Part shown: one piece after another, positions 26,093 to 33,699 of the stretch | How positions within the stretch are numbered: the first letter of the stretch is position 1 | Layout of the letters: each line of letters starts with the position of its first letter | Assembly (NCBI GenBank): GCA_035575515.1 | Contig: DATLXU010000008.1 | Span: forward strand, 1-57,812 | Length of the DNA: 57,812 nucleotides | Source of the DNA: DATLXU01 sp035575515 | Lineage (GTDB): Bacteria; Acidobacteriota; Blastocatellia; UBA7656 | Direction of reading: 5' to 3' | The notes under the pieces: model-generated | What the model saw: the letters and a program-made list of their open reading frames with translations, nothing else | What the model was told of the DNA's origin: nothing | Database searches by the model: none | Position numbers and translations under genes: made by a program

Positions 26093-26655
26093 CTTCGCAC
26101 CTCCTGTGGTTCAGCAATGTAATAGTGTTCGAGCAACTCTTCAAATAGCATGCGGTAATGAAGCATCGCTTTTCTGAGGTCCTCCGTGTTTGCCTCGCCG
26201 CGCATGTCCCTGAGCGCGATTGCGTGAGCGATTCGATAGTGCTCGACTACTGCGGGGTAATTCACAGAAATATCCTCGGCGCGCTGCTCGAAATCGCCCA
26301 TCGGATAGCCGCGAACTTTCATCACTTCCGTGACGAGGCGGTCGGCGTTTGCCACTGCCTCTTGCGGATGATCAACAAACAACGCCTGCTCTTGAAGCCA
26401 GGCCTGAGCATACTGCTCACGTTCCTCGGCTGTTAACGGCCTGATATTCAGCCGCTCAATTCGCTTCTCGCGCTGCTCCAGTATTGCTTCAGCGCGACGG
26501 CGGTCGTTTTCCTGCTCGACGAGCCTGTCGTATTCAGGCCCGAACCGCGAACGCAATGCTTCTGAGCGCCGCTTTCGTAGATAGATCCACGCCGCAGCAG
26601 CTATGGCCAGTGCTACAATCACGGCGATAACAATGATGACTACTGTTGTGTCCAT
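26089..26655 (-). CDS. Membrane-anchored conserved hypothetical protein
   Basis: The 188-residue product from the ATG at 26655 is backed by GGAGG nine bases upstream; a start at 26706 is less likely. It begins with one membrane helix (MDTTVVIIVIAVIVALAIAA) followed by a basic stop (YLRKRRSEALRSRFGPEYDR), so the bulk faces the cytoplasm. A charged coiled-coil stretch (ENDRRRAEAILEQREKRIER) leads to the domain shared with the downstream gene: YAQAWLQEQALFVDHPQEAV, RGYPMGDFEQRAEDISVNYP and TEDLRKAMLHYRMLFEELL. It is first in a four-gene leftward group. Two perfect palindromes lie upstream, at 26693 and 26881. Confidence 0.8.
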   Translation of the reverse strand: MDTTVVIIVIAVIVALAIAAAAWIYLRKRRSEALRSRFGPEYDRLVEQENDRRRAEAILEQREKRIERLNIRPLTAEEREQYAQAWLQEQALFVDHPQEAVANADRLVTEVMKVRGYPMGDFEQRAEDISVNYPAVVEHYRIAHAIALRDMRGEANTEDLRKAMLHYRMLFEELLEHYYIAEPQEVRR

Positions 26656-26692
26656 CCCGTACTTCCTCCATAACTCGATTCGCAGTCCACGA

Positions 26693-26704
26693 GCATTGCA
26701 ATGC
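26693..26704. promoter_or_regulatory. Perfect 12-bp palindrome upstream of the leftward group
   Basis: GCATTGCAATGC is self-complementary and lies 38 bp before the ATG at 26655. It may be an operator. The 450-bp divergent region 26656-27105 otherwise holds no gene. Confidence 0.35.
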
Positions 26705-26880
26705 AACGGCCACGCCAGCCTTAACTCTGCAGATGGGAGCTTGCCGCCGCCGCGCTCTGAGATTAACCCGACTGCAAACGTCTGTGGCTACAGGCATAAC
26801 AGAAGAGAAAGCATCACGCACCGGCAACAGTTTTTCGTTTCGTTCATGTACGAGCCGGATTCAGCCTGTATTGAATTTAT

Positions 26881-26894
26881 GCTGTATATACAGC
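26881..26894. promoter_or_regulatory. Perfect 14-bp palindrome in the divergent region
   Basis: GCTGTATATACAGC is perfectly self-complementary with an A/T-rich centre. It lies between the leftward four-gene group and hpt. CTG-TATATA-CAG recalls SOS-type operators but has a 6-bp instead of a 10-bp centre, so a different dimeric regulator is more likely, possibly the ribbon-helix-helix protein at 25070. Confidence 0.45.
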
Positions 26895-27105
26895 AACACA
26901 TTCATAAGCAGCGCACATCGAACATTGCTCACGTTTGGGATGACAACCTCTTTAGCTTACTACTGGCCAGGCCACATCAAGCAATCAACCGATTCGCCTC
27001 ATGATTGATAAACCTCTGCGATATCTTCGAGCTGGTATATTGAAAATGGGACGCGGGCAAAGTATGCTCTGATGTCCGCTGAGAGCGCGCTCATAAGGGG
27101 TTCTC

Positions 27106-27651
27106 ATGAAAGATTCTATTACCGCTGAAAACGAGATTTCAAAAGTGCTGATACCTCAGAATCGGCTCCAGGAGCGGGTTTCAGAGCTTGGCCGCGAAAT
27201 TTCCGAGGCGTATGCAGATAAAGACCTCGCTATTATCGCTATGCTTCGCGGCTCATTCATCTTCGCCGCAGACCTGCTCCGAGCCATCAAGATTCCCGCC
27301 TCGATAGACTTCATGGCAATCTCGACTTACGCCGGCCAGACCGGCTCAGGCGTCGTGCGGATAACGAAAGACCTTGACGACTCCGTAACAGGCCGCAACG
27401 TGCTTCTAGTCGAGGACATCATTGACACGGGACTGACGGCAAGCTATCTGCTGCGCGCGCTACGCCAGCGCAGTCCAGCCAGCGTCGAGATATGCGCGCT
27501 CTTAGATAAATCCGCGCGGCGAATAATTGATCTGCCGATTGCCTATCGCGGCTTCGATATACCGGACGTCTTCGTCGTCGGCTATGGAATGGATTACCAG
27601 CAGCGATATCGCAACCTCCCCTACATCGCGACACTTCGTTCAAGTCCGTAG
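27106..27651 (+). CDS. hpt: Hypoxanthine phosphoribosyltransferase
   Basis: HPRT salvages hypoxanthine and guanine to IMP and GMP using PRPP. The 181-residue product has the PRPP-binding motif VLLVEDIIDTGLTASYLL, the flexible-loop strand MAISTYAGQTGSGVVRITKD, IIAMLRGSFIFAADLLRAI at the purine side and the C-terminal IPDVFVVGYGMDYQQRYRNL segment. Length and order are standard. AAGGGG lies about a dozen bases before the ATG. The last codons and the TAG stop overlap an inverted repeat (27642-27714) of the word type common in this window. The PD-(D/E)XK-like protein at 23928 is the other half of a fusion I recall from other bacteria. Confidence 0.96.
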   Translation: MKDSITAENEISKVLIPQNRLQERVSELGREISEAYADKDLAIIAMLRGSFIFAADLLRAIKIPASIDFMAISTYAGQTGSGVVRITKDLDDSVTGRNVLLVEDIIDTGLTASYLLRALRQRSPASVEICALLDKSARRIIDLPIAYRGFDIPDVFVVGYGMDYQQRYRNLPYIATLRSSP

Positions 27652-27714
27652 TCCGATGTCCGTAGTCAATTGTTCATTCAGCGCAAGACACAAAGGCAGC
27701 GGACCACGGACTTC
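27642..27714. repeat. Inverted repeat of the AGTCCG type at the hpt stop codon
   Basis: AGTCCGTAGTCCGATGTCCG on the left and GCGGACCACGGACTTC on the right form loosely paired arms. The left arm includes the hpt stop codon, and the right arm ends just before the stop codon of the convergent modC. It could act as a bidirectional terminator. Confidence 0.65.
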
Positions 27715-27717
27715 AAA

Positions 27718-28845
27718 TTATTCATCAAGCAGGTAGCACGAATGCGTCTTGAAGGCGAGCCACACCTGCTTGCCTGCCGCAAGTTGTAATTCTTCGACTG
27801 CCTGTCGCGTAAGGCTCGCGCTCCACATCACGCCGCTTTCGACTCTGACGAGCGTGCGATTGCTTTTGTCTTCGATGGACGAGATGCGCCCGCGCAGAAT
27901 ATTTCGCGCGGAAGTCGCGCGCGGCTCCCCGCTCGCAATCAGTATGTCGCCCGAAGGCACAGCTACTTTGACGCGCTCGCCTGCGGCCTTCAACCCATAA
28001 GGAACCTCAACGCGACACGAGCCGCGCGCGTCTGTTATCTCAACGGTCATCGTGCCGCCTGTTTCGCTTTTGGCGATGACGCGGCCATCGAAAATGTTCT
28101 CGACTCCGGTGAGCCGGGCGATGCTCGCGGTGACGGGCGCGCCGAAAACTTCGAGCGGCTCGCCGCGAGCCACTATGCGGCCACGCTCATAAACGATGAT
28201 CCGCTCGCCGAGTGTGACGGCTTCTTCGCGGCTGTGCGTGACGTAGATGATAGGCAATTGCAGCTGGCGGTTGATAGCTTTAAGGTCGGAGATGATGCCG
28301 AGCTTCGTGGCTTCGTCAATTGCCGAAAGCGGCTCGTCGAGCAAAAGTATTCGAGGGTTGCTTGCAAGCGCGCGGGCGAGCGCGACGCGCTGGGCCTCGC
28401 CGCCGGAAATGTCGCGCGGCTTGCGCTCCGCCGTGTGACGGATGTGAAGAGCTTCCATCATCGTCGCAGCGCGCTTGCGCTTTTCGTTGCGGCTCGTGTT
28501 AGGCATGGCGAATTCGATGTTTTCGCGCGCCGTGAGATGCGGGAACAGCGCGAGGGTTTGAAAGACGTAACCGACCCTGCGCTTTCTGATTGGGAGGTCA
28601 ATCGCCCGTTCGGAATCAAAAAGCGGCTCGTCGTCAACGCTGATCCTGCCGAAGTCGGGTCGAACTATTCCGGCGATTGATTTTAGAGTCGTCGTCTTTC
28701 CTGAGCCAGAAGCGCCAAAGAGAATCGTCACGCCCGGCGGCGCGTCGAACTCAACGTCGAGCGTGAAAGCATCAGCCGCAACGCTGCGTTCAATGTTTGA
28801 TTGCAAGCCGCCCATCTTCTTTCTTATTTTCACCGAAAGCGTCAT
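27718..28845 (-). CDS. modC: ModC-like molybdate ABC transporter ATP-binding protein
   Basis: The 375-residue product from the ATG at 28845 is an ABC ATPase with Walker A GASGSGKTT, the Q-loop VGYVFQTLALFPH, signature DISGGEAQRVALARAL, Walker B ILLLDEPL and the H-loop IIYVTHSREEAV. The C-terminal third (about 230-375) carries a TOBE-type ligand-sensing domain (SARNILRGRISSIEDKSNRT, VWLAFKTHSCYLL) of the molybdate-binding kind. ModC powers uptake through ModB after ModA binds molybdate. No modA or modB lies within the window, so the gene is an orphan here. Other specificities within the MolC/sulfate/iron ATPase group cannot be excluded. The longer frame from 28932 adds an apolar stretch that does not belong to the family. 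Confidence 0.85.
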   Translation of the reverse strand: MTLSVKIRKKMGGLQSNIERSVAADAFTLDVEFDAPPGVTILFGASGSGKTTTLKSIAGIVRPDFGRISVDDEPLFDSERAIDLPIRKRRVGYVFQTLALFPHLTARENIEFAMPNTSRNEKRKRAATMMEALHIRHTAERKPRDISGGEAQRVALARALASNPRILLLDEPLSAIDEATKLGIISDLKAINRQLQLPIIYVTHSREEAVTLGERIIVYERGRIVARGEPLEVFGAPVTASIARLTGVENIFDGRVIAKSETGGTMTVEITDARGSCRVEVPYGLKAAGERVKVAVPSGDILIASGEPRATSARNILRGRISSIEDKSNRTLVRVESGVMWSASLTRQAVEELQLAAGKQVWLAFKTHSCYLLDE

Positions 28846-28938
28846 TGAGAATAGAAGGTAGCGGCTAACGCTTAAAAAGGCGAGTGAGAAATGAATGATA
28901 ACAAAGTGGAATGGACAAGCGCCGAGAATCAATCGGGT

Positions 28939-30069
28939 TCATGAACACGCCTTGCGTTGAACTAACACGCGGAAGTTGTCGCTCGCCCCGCCGGGCGCAA
29001 ACAGGTTCTTGACCGCGAGCCGCTCCTTCAAGTCATCAACTGTATCGCTCGCCGCGTGCATCCTTGCTATGCGCTCAATCAATCCGTTGCGAATCAAAAA
29101 AGCAGTCTGCCGCTCGTAGCTTACTGTCTCAAGTCCAAAGTCGCGGCCATACTCCATTAATGCTGTGAAGTTGACGCTCGCCGTGATGTCCTGCTCGCCC
29201 ACTCGCTCAAGCAATGAGCCAATCAATCGGTGACGATGAAACGATCTGAGCGTCCCCTGCACCCGATCAGGCCCGTAGAGGTGCGCTGCCGCGTCACCAT
29301 AATCAATCGTCACGAGAAAGCCGCTCTTGATTGCGCGGCTCATTCGCGCAAGCCACTCGATTGCGTCAAGGTTGATCTCAATAATCTGACCTTCGACCAG
29401 ATTCACATTCATTCGCTCGACGTATTCAATCAGCATTGGCGACGAAGGCTTGCCCCAGACGAGTGCGAGATGTTTTCCCTCGCTCGTTTCGCTTCCCGGC
29501 TCTGCCTTTATGAATTGTTCTTCGATCTGGCCGCGCGCGAAACGAACTCGATGCACAGGCATTGCATCAACAAGCTCGTTCGAGAAAGCTATGGCCTGGA
29601 TCGGCTCGCGCCCAAGCTCGGAAAGCTCGCGCCACTCGACGCGCTCGCTGAAAGCCGCGAGTTTCTCACGCTGCTGCGCGCGCATCGCCGGGCTTGCTTC
29701 GATGATGATGTATCTCAACTTTTCAAAAGCTGTCGGATGCTCGTCACGCATTGAAGTTAAAACATCTGACGCAAGCTGCCCCGTGCCCGCGCCGACTTCG
29801 ATTATCGCGAACACCTCGCGCAATGATTCATCAAGCATCTCTTGCCGTAACTGAACGAAGACTTTTGCCAGCACCGCGCCGAACGCCGGATGAACGTTGC
29901 TCGAAGTGTAGTAATCGCCCGCCGGGCCGATCTTCAACCGCTCGGTGTTATAGTAGCCGAGCCGCTCGTCATAAAGCGCCGACTGCATGAAGTCACGAAA
30001 CGTTATCGGCCCTTCGCGCTCGATTCGCGCGATAAGTTTTCGCTCAAGCTCGGTGGTGATTGACTGCAT
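28939..30069 (-). CDS. SAM-dependent methyltransferase, MidA/NDUFAF7 family
   Basis: The 376-residue product from the ATG at 30069 shows the family pattern: ITFRDFMQSALYDERLGYYN, AGDYYTSSNVHPAFGAVLAK, then the SAM-binding IIEVGAGTGQLASDVL, ELVDAMPVHRV and LVTIDYGDAAAHLYGPDRVQ. The mitochondrial relative NDUFAF7/MidA methylates an arginine of the 49-kDa subunit of complex I during assembly. This gene stands directly downstream of nuoB and nuoA (69 bp after nuoB), so a role in NADH dehydrogenase assembly fits, but the substrate in bacteria is not established. The frame from 30126 would add 19 residues with three Cys that look unrelated. Confidence 0.88.
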   Translation of the reverse strand: MQSITTELERKLIARIEREGPITFRDFMQSALYDERLGYYNTERLKIGPAGDYYTSSNVHPAFGAVLAKVFVQLRQEMLDESLREVFAIIEVGAGTGQLASDVLTSMRDEHPTAFEKLRYIIIEASPAMRAQQREKLAAFSERVEWRELSELGREPIQAIAFSNELVDAMPVHRVRFARGQIEEQFIKAEPGSETSEGKHLALVWGKPSSPMLIEYVERMNVNLVEGQIIEINLDAIEWLARMSRAIKSGFLVTIDYGDAAAHLYGPDRVQGTLRSFHRHRLIGSLLERVGEQDITASVNFTALMEYGRDFGLETVSYERQTAFLIRNGLIERIARMHAASDTVDDLKERLAVKNLFAPGGASDNFRVLVQRKACS

Positions 30070-30137
30070 TGATCTGCCAAAACAAAAGGCGCAGGGAAAA
30101 CTCCGCTGCGCCTCTCGGTGCTGCATTGATAATCAAG

Positions 30138-30677
30138 CTACGCAGTGACGGCTTCAACCTCTTCCCGGCTGACGCTGCCGCGCCCGAAAAGAAATCGAGT
30201 CGGATGCTCTTGCATTATCTTGTCCTGAAGCCGCATCAATCCATAGAGCAATGCTTCGGGGCGCGGAGGGCAGCCCGGAATGTAAACGTCAACAGGCACG
30301 ATTCGATCCACGCCTTGCAGCGTCGAGTAGGTCGGGAAGGGGCCGCCCGTCGAGGCGCACGCGCCCATCGCTATGCACCACTTCGGCTCAGGCATCTGAT
30401 CCCACACGCGCTTGATGACCGGAGCCATCTTCAAAGTCGGCGTGCCCGCCACTATCATCAAATCCGACTGGCGAGGGCTTGGGCGAAACACCCCTGCGCC
30501 GAAGCGGTCCATGTCGAAGCGCGACGCGCCCGTAGCCATCATCTCTATCGCGCAGCAGGCAAGCCCGAACGTCATGGGCCACAGTGCTGACTTTCGCGCC
30601 CAGTTGAAAACGAAATCAACCGTCGTGGTTATGACCCCGCTTGAAGATTCGACCGTCTCTTGTCTCTCTTTTGCCAT
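30138..30677 (-). CDS. nuoB: NADH-quinone oxidoreductase subunit B
   Basis: NuoB carries the terminal iron-sulfur cluster N2 that passes electrons to quinone in respiratory complex I. The four cluster cysteines are visible: tandem C41-C42 in GLACCAIEMM, C107 in MGACAST and C136 in IPGCPPRPEA. The 179-residue length is normal. The C-terminal tail (GRGSVSREEVEAVTA) is short and acidic. It follows nuoA by 16 bp on the same strand. nuoC and the remaining complex I genes do not follow; the MidA-type methyltransferase does, so the nuo cluster is split in this genome. Confidence 0.98.
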   Translation of the reverse strand: MAKERQETVESSSGVITTTVDFVFNWARKSALWPMTFGLACCAIEMMATGASRFDMDRFGAGVFRPSPRQSDLMIVAGTPTLKMAPVIKRVWDQMPEPKWCIAMGACASTGGPFPTYSTLQGVDRIVPVDVYIPGCPPRPEALLYGLMRLQDKIMQEHPTRFLFGRGSVSREEVEAVTA

Positions 30678-30693
30678 AGAATCTCCGAAATTG

Positions 30694-31113
30694 CTATGTC
30701 CATTCCAGCGCGCCCTTGCGCCAGGCGTAGTAATAACCGACTACGAGTATGCCGATGAAGATAATCATCTCGACAAGCCCGAACAGCGCGAGTTTGTCGT
30801 AGATTATCGCCCATGGGAAAAGAAATATCGTCTCAACGTCGAAGATTAGAAACAGCATCGCCACGATGTAGAAGCGCACCGAGAATCTCTCGCGCGCATC
30901 GCCAATCGGGTCAACGCCGCATTCGTAAGGGAGCAGCTTATTGCGCTCGAAGACCCTGCGCTGAAGCAGGCGCGACACGCCCAGCAGTGCGACCGGCACG
31001 AGCACAGCTATCAGAAAAAATATGATGATTGGAATGTAGCCGTAAACGGGCGCTGTCGAAGTCTGAGGAGCGCTGCTTTGAGTCTGAAGCAAGATTGCCA
31101 GTCCACTTATCAT
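30694..31113 (-). CDS. nuoA: NADH-quinone oxidoreductase subunit A
   Basis: NuoA is a small membrane subunit of complex I near the quinone site. The 139-residue product has three membrane helices (about 28-48, 80-100 and 108-130). Between helices 1 and 2 is the conserved loop LLPYECGVDPIGDARERFSV, and RFYIVAMLFLIFDVETIFLF with its acidic residues inside helix 2. An apolar, Thr/Ser-rich N-terminal extension of about 20 residues precedes the first helix. A promoter is predicted 39 bp upstream, and GGTGAGG precedes the ATG. nuoB follows at 16 bp. Confidence 0.98.
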   Translation of the reverse strand: MISGLAILLQTQSSAPQTSTAPVYGYIPIIIFFLIAVLVPVALLGVSRLLQRRVFERNKLLPYECGVDPIGDARERFSVRFYIVAMLFLIFDVETIFLFPWAIIYDKLALFGLVEMIIFIGILVVGYYYAWRKGALEWT

Positions 31114-31158
31114 CGCCTCACCTGCACGTTTGGGATTTAACTTCCGGCCAGCAACCTC

Positions 31159-31188
31159 ATCTTAGTTTTTGGCCATGCGCGTTGTCAA
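31159..31188 (-). promoter_or_regulatory. Sigma70-type promoter for nuoA
   Basis: On the minus strand TTGACA (31188-31183), an 18-nt spacer and TAAGAT (31164-31159). The predicted start gives a leader of about 39 nt to the nuoA ATG at 31113. It is divergent from the tRNA-Leu promoter about 60 bp away. Confidence 0.65.
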
Positions 31189-31243
31189 GCTAGGCAGCTG
31201 ATTGAGTTGCAAACAACCTTGATTTTCCATTATGTTACTTGTC

Positions 31244-31272
31244 TCGACAGCGCACGCGAATCAAAATAGATA
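31244..31272 (+). promoter_or_regulatory. Possible promoter for tRNA-Leu
   Basis: TCGACA (31244-31249), a 17-nt spacer and TAGATA (31267-31272). The -10 box is weak, but the spacing is right and the predicted start lies about 10 nt before the tRNA. Confidence 0.4.
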
Positions 31273-31290
31273 GTTGCGCTTGAAGACAAC

Positions 31291-31372
31291 GCGAAAGTGG
31301 CGGAACTGGCAGACGCGCCAGACTTAGGATCTGGTACCGAAAGGTGTGGGGGTTCGAGTCCCCCCTTTCGCA
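31291..31372 (+). tRNA. tRNA-Leu (anticodon UAG)
   Basis: The acceptor arm GCGAAAG (31291-31297) pairs perfectly with CTTTCGC (31365-31371), with discriminator A at 31372. The anticodon loop ACTTAGGAT carries TAG, reading CUA and other CUN leucine codons. The arm GGGGGTTCGAGTCCCCC is the T-arm. A long variable arm between anticodon and T-stems makes it class II, as expected for leucine. CCA is not encoded. A word-type inverted repeat begins six bases after it. Confidence 0.95.
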
Positions 31373-31378
31373 TCAACT

Positions 31379-31456
31379 CAGTTGTCAGTGGTCGGTTGTC
31401 GGTGGATGATAGAACAATTTCCGGCAACCGACTACTAATTTCCGGCGACTGACAGC
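31379..31456. repeat. Inverted repeat of the GTCAGTGGTCGG type after tRNA-Leu
   Basis: TTGTCAGTGGTCGGTTGTCG on the left and CCGGCAACCGACTACT with CCGGCGACTGACAGC on the right are imperfectly complementary. The element fills the gap between tRNA-Leu and tig. Confidence 0.65.
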
Positions 31457-31474
31457 AATGATACCGATTAGCGT

Positions 31475-32932
31475 ATGAACATAACCGTCACAGACCAACC
31501 GCAATGCAAAAAGCGAATCAGAATCGAGATACCCGGCGACAAAGTCCGCGAAGAGACCGACAAGATAGCGACCAATCTAGCACGTCAGATCAGCGTGCCC
31601 GGCTTTCGTCGCGGCCACGTTCCGAAGTCTGTCGTAAAGACGCGCTTTCGCAAAGAGCTGCGCGACGAAGTGCTGTCGCATCTTTTGCCTCACTCGCTCA
31701 GCGACGCAATCGAGGAGAAGAATCTTAAAGTCATAGGTGAGCCTTCGATTGACAACCTCCAATTCGGCGAAGACGAATCAATTGACGTGACGTTTTCGCT
31801 CGATGTCGCGCCTGAGTTCGAGCTTGCGAATTACAAGGGTCTTCCGATAACAAAGCGCGTCTATAAAGTCACGGACGAAGACGTTGACAAGGTCATCAAC
31901 AGATTGCGCGAAAGCCGGGCCGAGCTTGTGCCCGTCGAAGATCGCGGCGCGCAAGCGGGCGACATCGTTACGGCAAATCTCACAGGCAAGTTCGAGCCGA
32001 AAGCCAAAGCCGATGAGTCAACTGAGCAAGCAGCCGAAGCCGAAGCCGCGCAGAGTAGCGACGCCGAACAGTCTGAACAAGTCGAAGAGGCAAAATCAGA
32101 AGAAGCGCCTCAGCCCGAAGAGATCAATCAGCAGGACGTTGAGATTCAGTTGGGCGCTGCGGGCATGCTCAAAGAGTTCACTGAGGCGCTCACGGGCGCA
32201 CGAGTCGGCGACTCGCGCGAGTTCGCCGTCAGGTACGCCGACGATTACAAGCCGGAGCGGTTCGCGGGCCGAACGGTTCACTACACCGCTGAAGTTACCG
32301 CCATTCGCGTGAAAGAATTGCCGGAACCCGATGACGAATTCGCTCAGGGCCTCGAAGAAGAGACCAAAACGATGGACGAGCTTCGCGCGCGCGTTCGCTC
32401 TAACCTCGAGCACGAAGCCGAGCACCGGACCGAAAACGAATTGCGCAGCGCCGTAATCGAGCAACTCGTCGAACGTAATCGCTTCGAGCTTCCCGAATCC
32501 ATAGTCGAAAAGCAGATGGATTCTCGCTTCAACACGTTTGTTCGGGGCCTGTTCAATCAGGGCATTGACCCGCGCCAGTTGAAGCTTGATTGGGAGGGCT
32601 TGCGCGAGTCGCAGCGCGAGCGGGCCGAGCGCGACGTGCGCGCTTCGTTCATCACTGAGCGCATTGCCGAAGTCGAAAACATCGAGGTCACCGAAGAGGA
32701 TGTAAACAAAGAGCTTGAGCACTTCGCCGAACACAGCGGCGAGGATGTTGCTGCACTGAGGGCGCGCTTGACAAAGGAGGGGGGCCTCGATAGTATCAAA
32801 GAGCAGATCAAACACCGCAAAACTATTGATCTTGTAATAGCTTCCGCCGATATTAAAATTGAAGAAGTGCAGGGTCTGGGTGACGAAAATGACGAAGAAG
32901 ATAGCGGCGAAGATGAACAGGTCGTAGAATGA
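31475..32932 (+). CDS. tig: Trigger factor with an acidic insert
   Basis: Trigger factor is the ribosome-bound chaperone and prolyl isomerase that meets nascent chains at the exit tunnel. The N-terminal domain carries the ribosome-binding loop GFRRGHVPKSVVKTRF. The middle domain starts around residue 150 (VEDRGAQAGDIVTANLTG), and the helical C-terminal chaperone arms follow. At 485 residues it is slightly long. The excess is an acidic, Ala/Glu/Gln-rich insert of about 45 residues (about 170-215) inside the FKBP-like domain, with an equally acidic tail at the very C-terminus. The insert lies within the isomerase part, so it may weaken or alter that activity. clpP, clpX and lon follow, so the gene belongs to a quality-control block. 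Confidence 0.96.
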   Translation: MNITVTDQPQCKKRIRIEIPGDKVREETDKIATNLARQISVPGFRRGHVPKSVVKTRFRKELRDEVLSHLLPHSLSDAIEEKNLKVIGEPSIDNLQFGEDESIDVTFSLDVAPEFELANYKGLPITKRVYKVTDEDVDKVINRLRESRAELVPVEDRGAQAGDIVTANLTGKFEPKAKADESTEQAAEAEAAQSSDAEQSEQVEEAKSEEAPQPEEINQQDVEIQLGAAGMLKEFTEALTGARVGDSREFAVRYADDYKPERFAGRTVHYTAEVTAIRVKELPEPDDEFAQGLEEETKTMDELRARVRSNLEHEAEHRTENELRSAVIEQLVERNRFELPESIVEKQMDSRFNTFVRGLFNQGIDPRQLKLDWEGLRESQRERAERDVRASFITERIAEVENIEVTEEDVNKELEHFAEHSGEDVAALRARLTKEGGLDSIKEQIKHRKTIDLVIASADIKIEEVQGLGDENDEEDSGEDEQVVE

Positions 32933-33065
32933 CGCGAGATGCAAGGCTCGCTCAACCGTTCGCCGCTCACAGTTGCGAGGCGCGATTGTCTGGTTTCGGT
33001 TTTGAAGTAAGGCTCCCTAATTGCCACAATAAAAAAGTAACTTCCCGCAATGGGGAGAACGCCGT

Positions 33066-33071
33066 ATAATA
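33066..33071 (+). promoter_or_regulatory. -10 element upstream of clpP
   Basis: A perfect TATAAT 41 bp before the clpP ATG. The -35 candidate 17 bp upstream (TTCCCG) is poor, so the promoter may depend on an activator or an alternative sigma factor. The 179-bp gap between tig and clpP lacks the inverted repeat found in the neighbouring gaps. Confidence 0.5.
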
Positions 33072-33111
33072 TTTTCGTAACGAGTCGAGATTCATAAGGA
33101 GTTAAGCAGGC

Positions 33112-33699
33112 ATGGCACTTGTTCCAATGGTCGTTGAGCAAACCGCGCGAGGCGAGCGCGCCTTTGATATCTATTCGCGGCTGCTCAAAGACAATATCAT
33201 CTTCATAGGCACTCCCATTGACGACACGATTGCAAACCTAGTCGTCGCGCAGTTGCTTTTCCTCGAAGCCGAAGACCCTGATCGCGACATATCGCTTTAC
33301 ATCAACAGCCCTGGCGGTTCGATCACCGCAGGCATGGCGATATACGACACGATGCAGTTCATTCGGCCCGACGTGACGACCATCTGCGTCGGGCAGTGCG
33401 CTTCGATGGGGGCGTTGCTGTTGACGGCCGGAGCGCCGGGCAAGCGATTCGCTCTGCCGAACTCACGAATACTGATTCATCAACCTTCGATTGGCGGAAT
33501 ATCCGGACAGGCAACTGATATAAGAATACACGCGGAAGAGATAATGAGGATGCGCCAGTTGACCAGTCAGATATTAGCCAAGCACAGCGGACAGCCCATA
33601 GAAGTAATCGAGCGAGACGTTGAGCGCGACCGCATTATGAGCGCGCAGCAGGCTAAAGAGTACGGACTCATTGATCAGGTGATAACTCACCGCGAATAA
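33112..33699 (+). CDS. clpP: ATP-dependent Clp protease proteolytic subunit
   Basis: ClpP forms the double heptameric proteolytic chamber fed by ClpX or ClpA. The 195-residue product starts MALVPMVVEQTARGERAFDI without a long propeptide. The catalytic triad is Ser98 (GQCASMGALLL), His123 (ILIHQPSIGG) and Asp173 (ERDVERDR). AAGGAG precedes the ATG at a good distance. The stop codon is shared with the start of an inverted repeat, and clpX follows 123 bp later, so the two genes are probably expressed together but separated by a strong hairpin. Confidence 0.98.
   Translation: MALVPMVVEQTARGERAFDIYSRLLKDNIIFIGTPIDDTIANLVVAQLLFLEAEDPDRDISLYINSPGGSITAGMAIYDTMQFIRPDVTTICVGQCASMGALLLTAGAPGKRFALPNSRILIHQPSIGGISGQATDIRIHAEEIMRMRQLTSQILAKHSGQPIEVIERDVERDRIMSAQQAKEYGLIDQVITHRE

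Noticed and set aside
26881..26894. SOS (LexA) box reading of GCTGTATATACAGC
   Set aside because: The centre is 6 bp instead of 10, and none of the neighbouring genes belongs to the SOS regulon; kept only as a generic palindrome.
31230..31427. Open frame antisense to tRNA-Leu containing MRKGGLEPP
   Set aside because: This is the well-known false protein produced by reading a tRNA gene on the opposite strand; it has no independent support.
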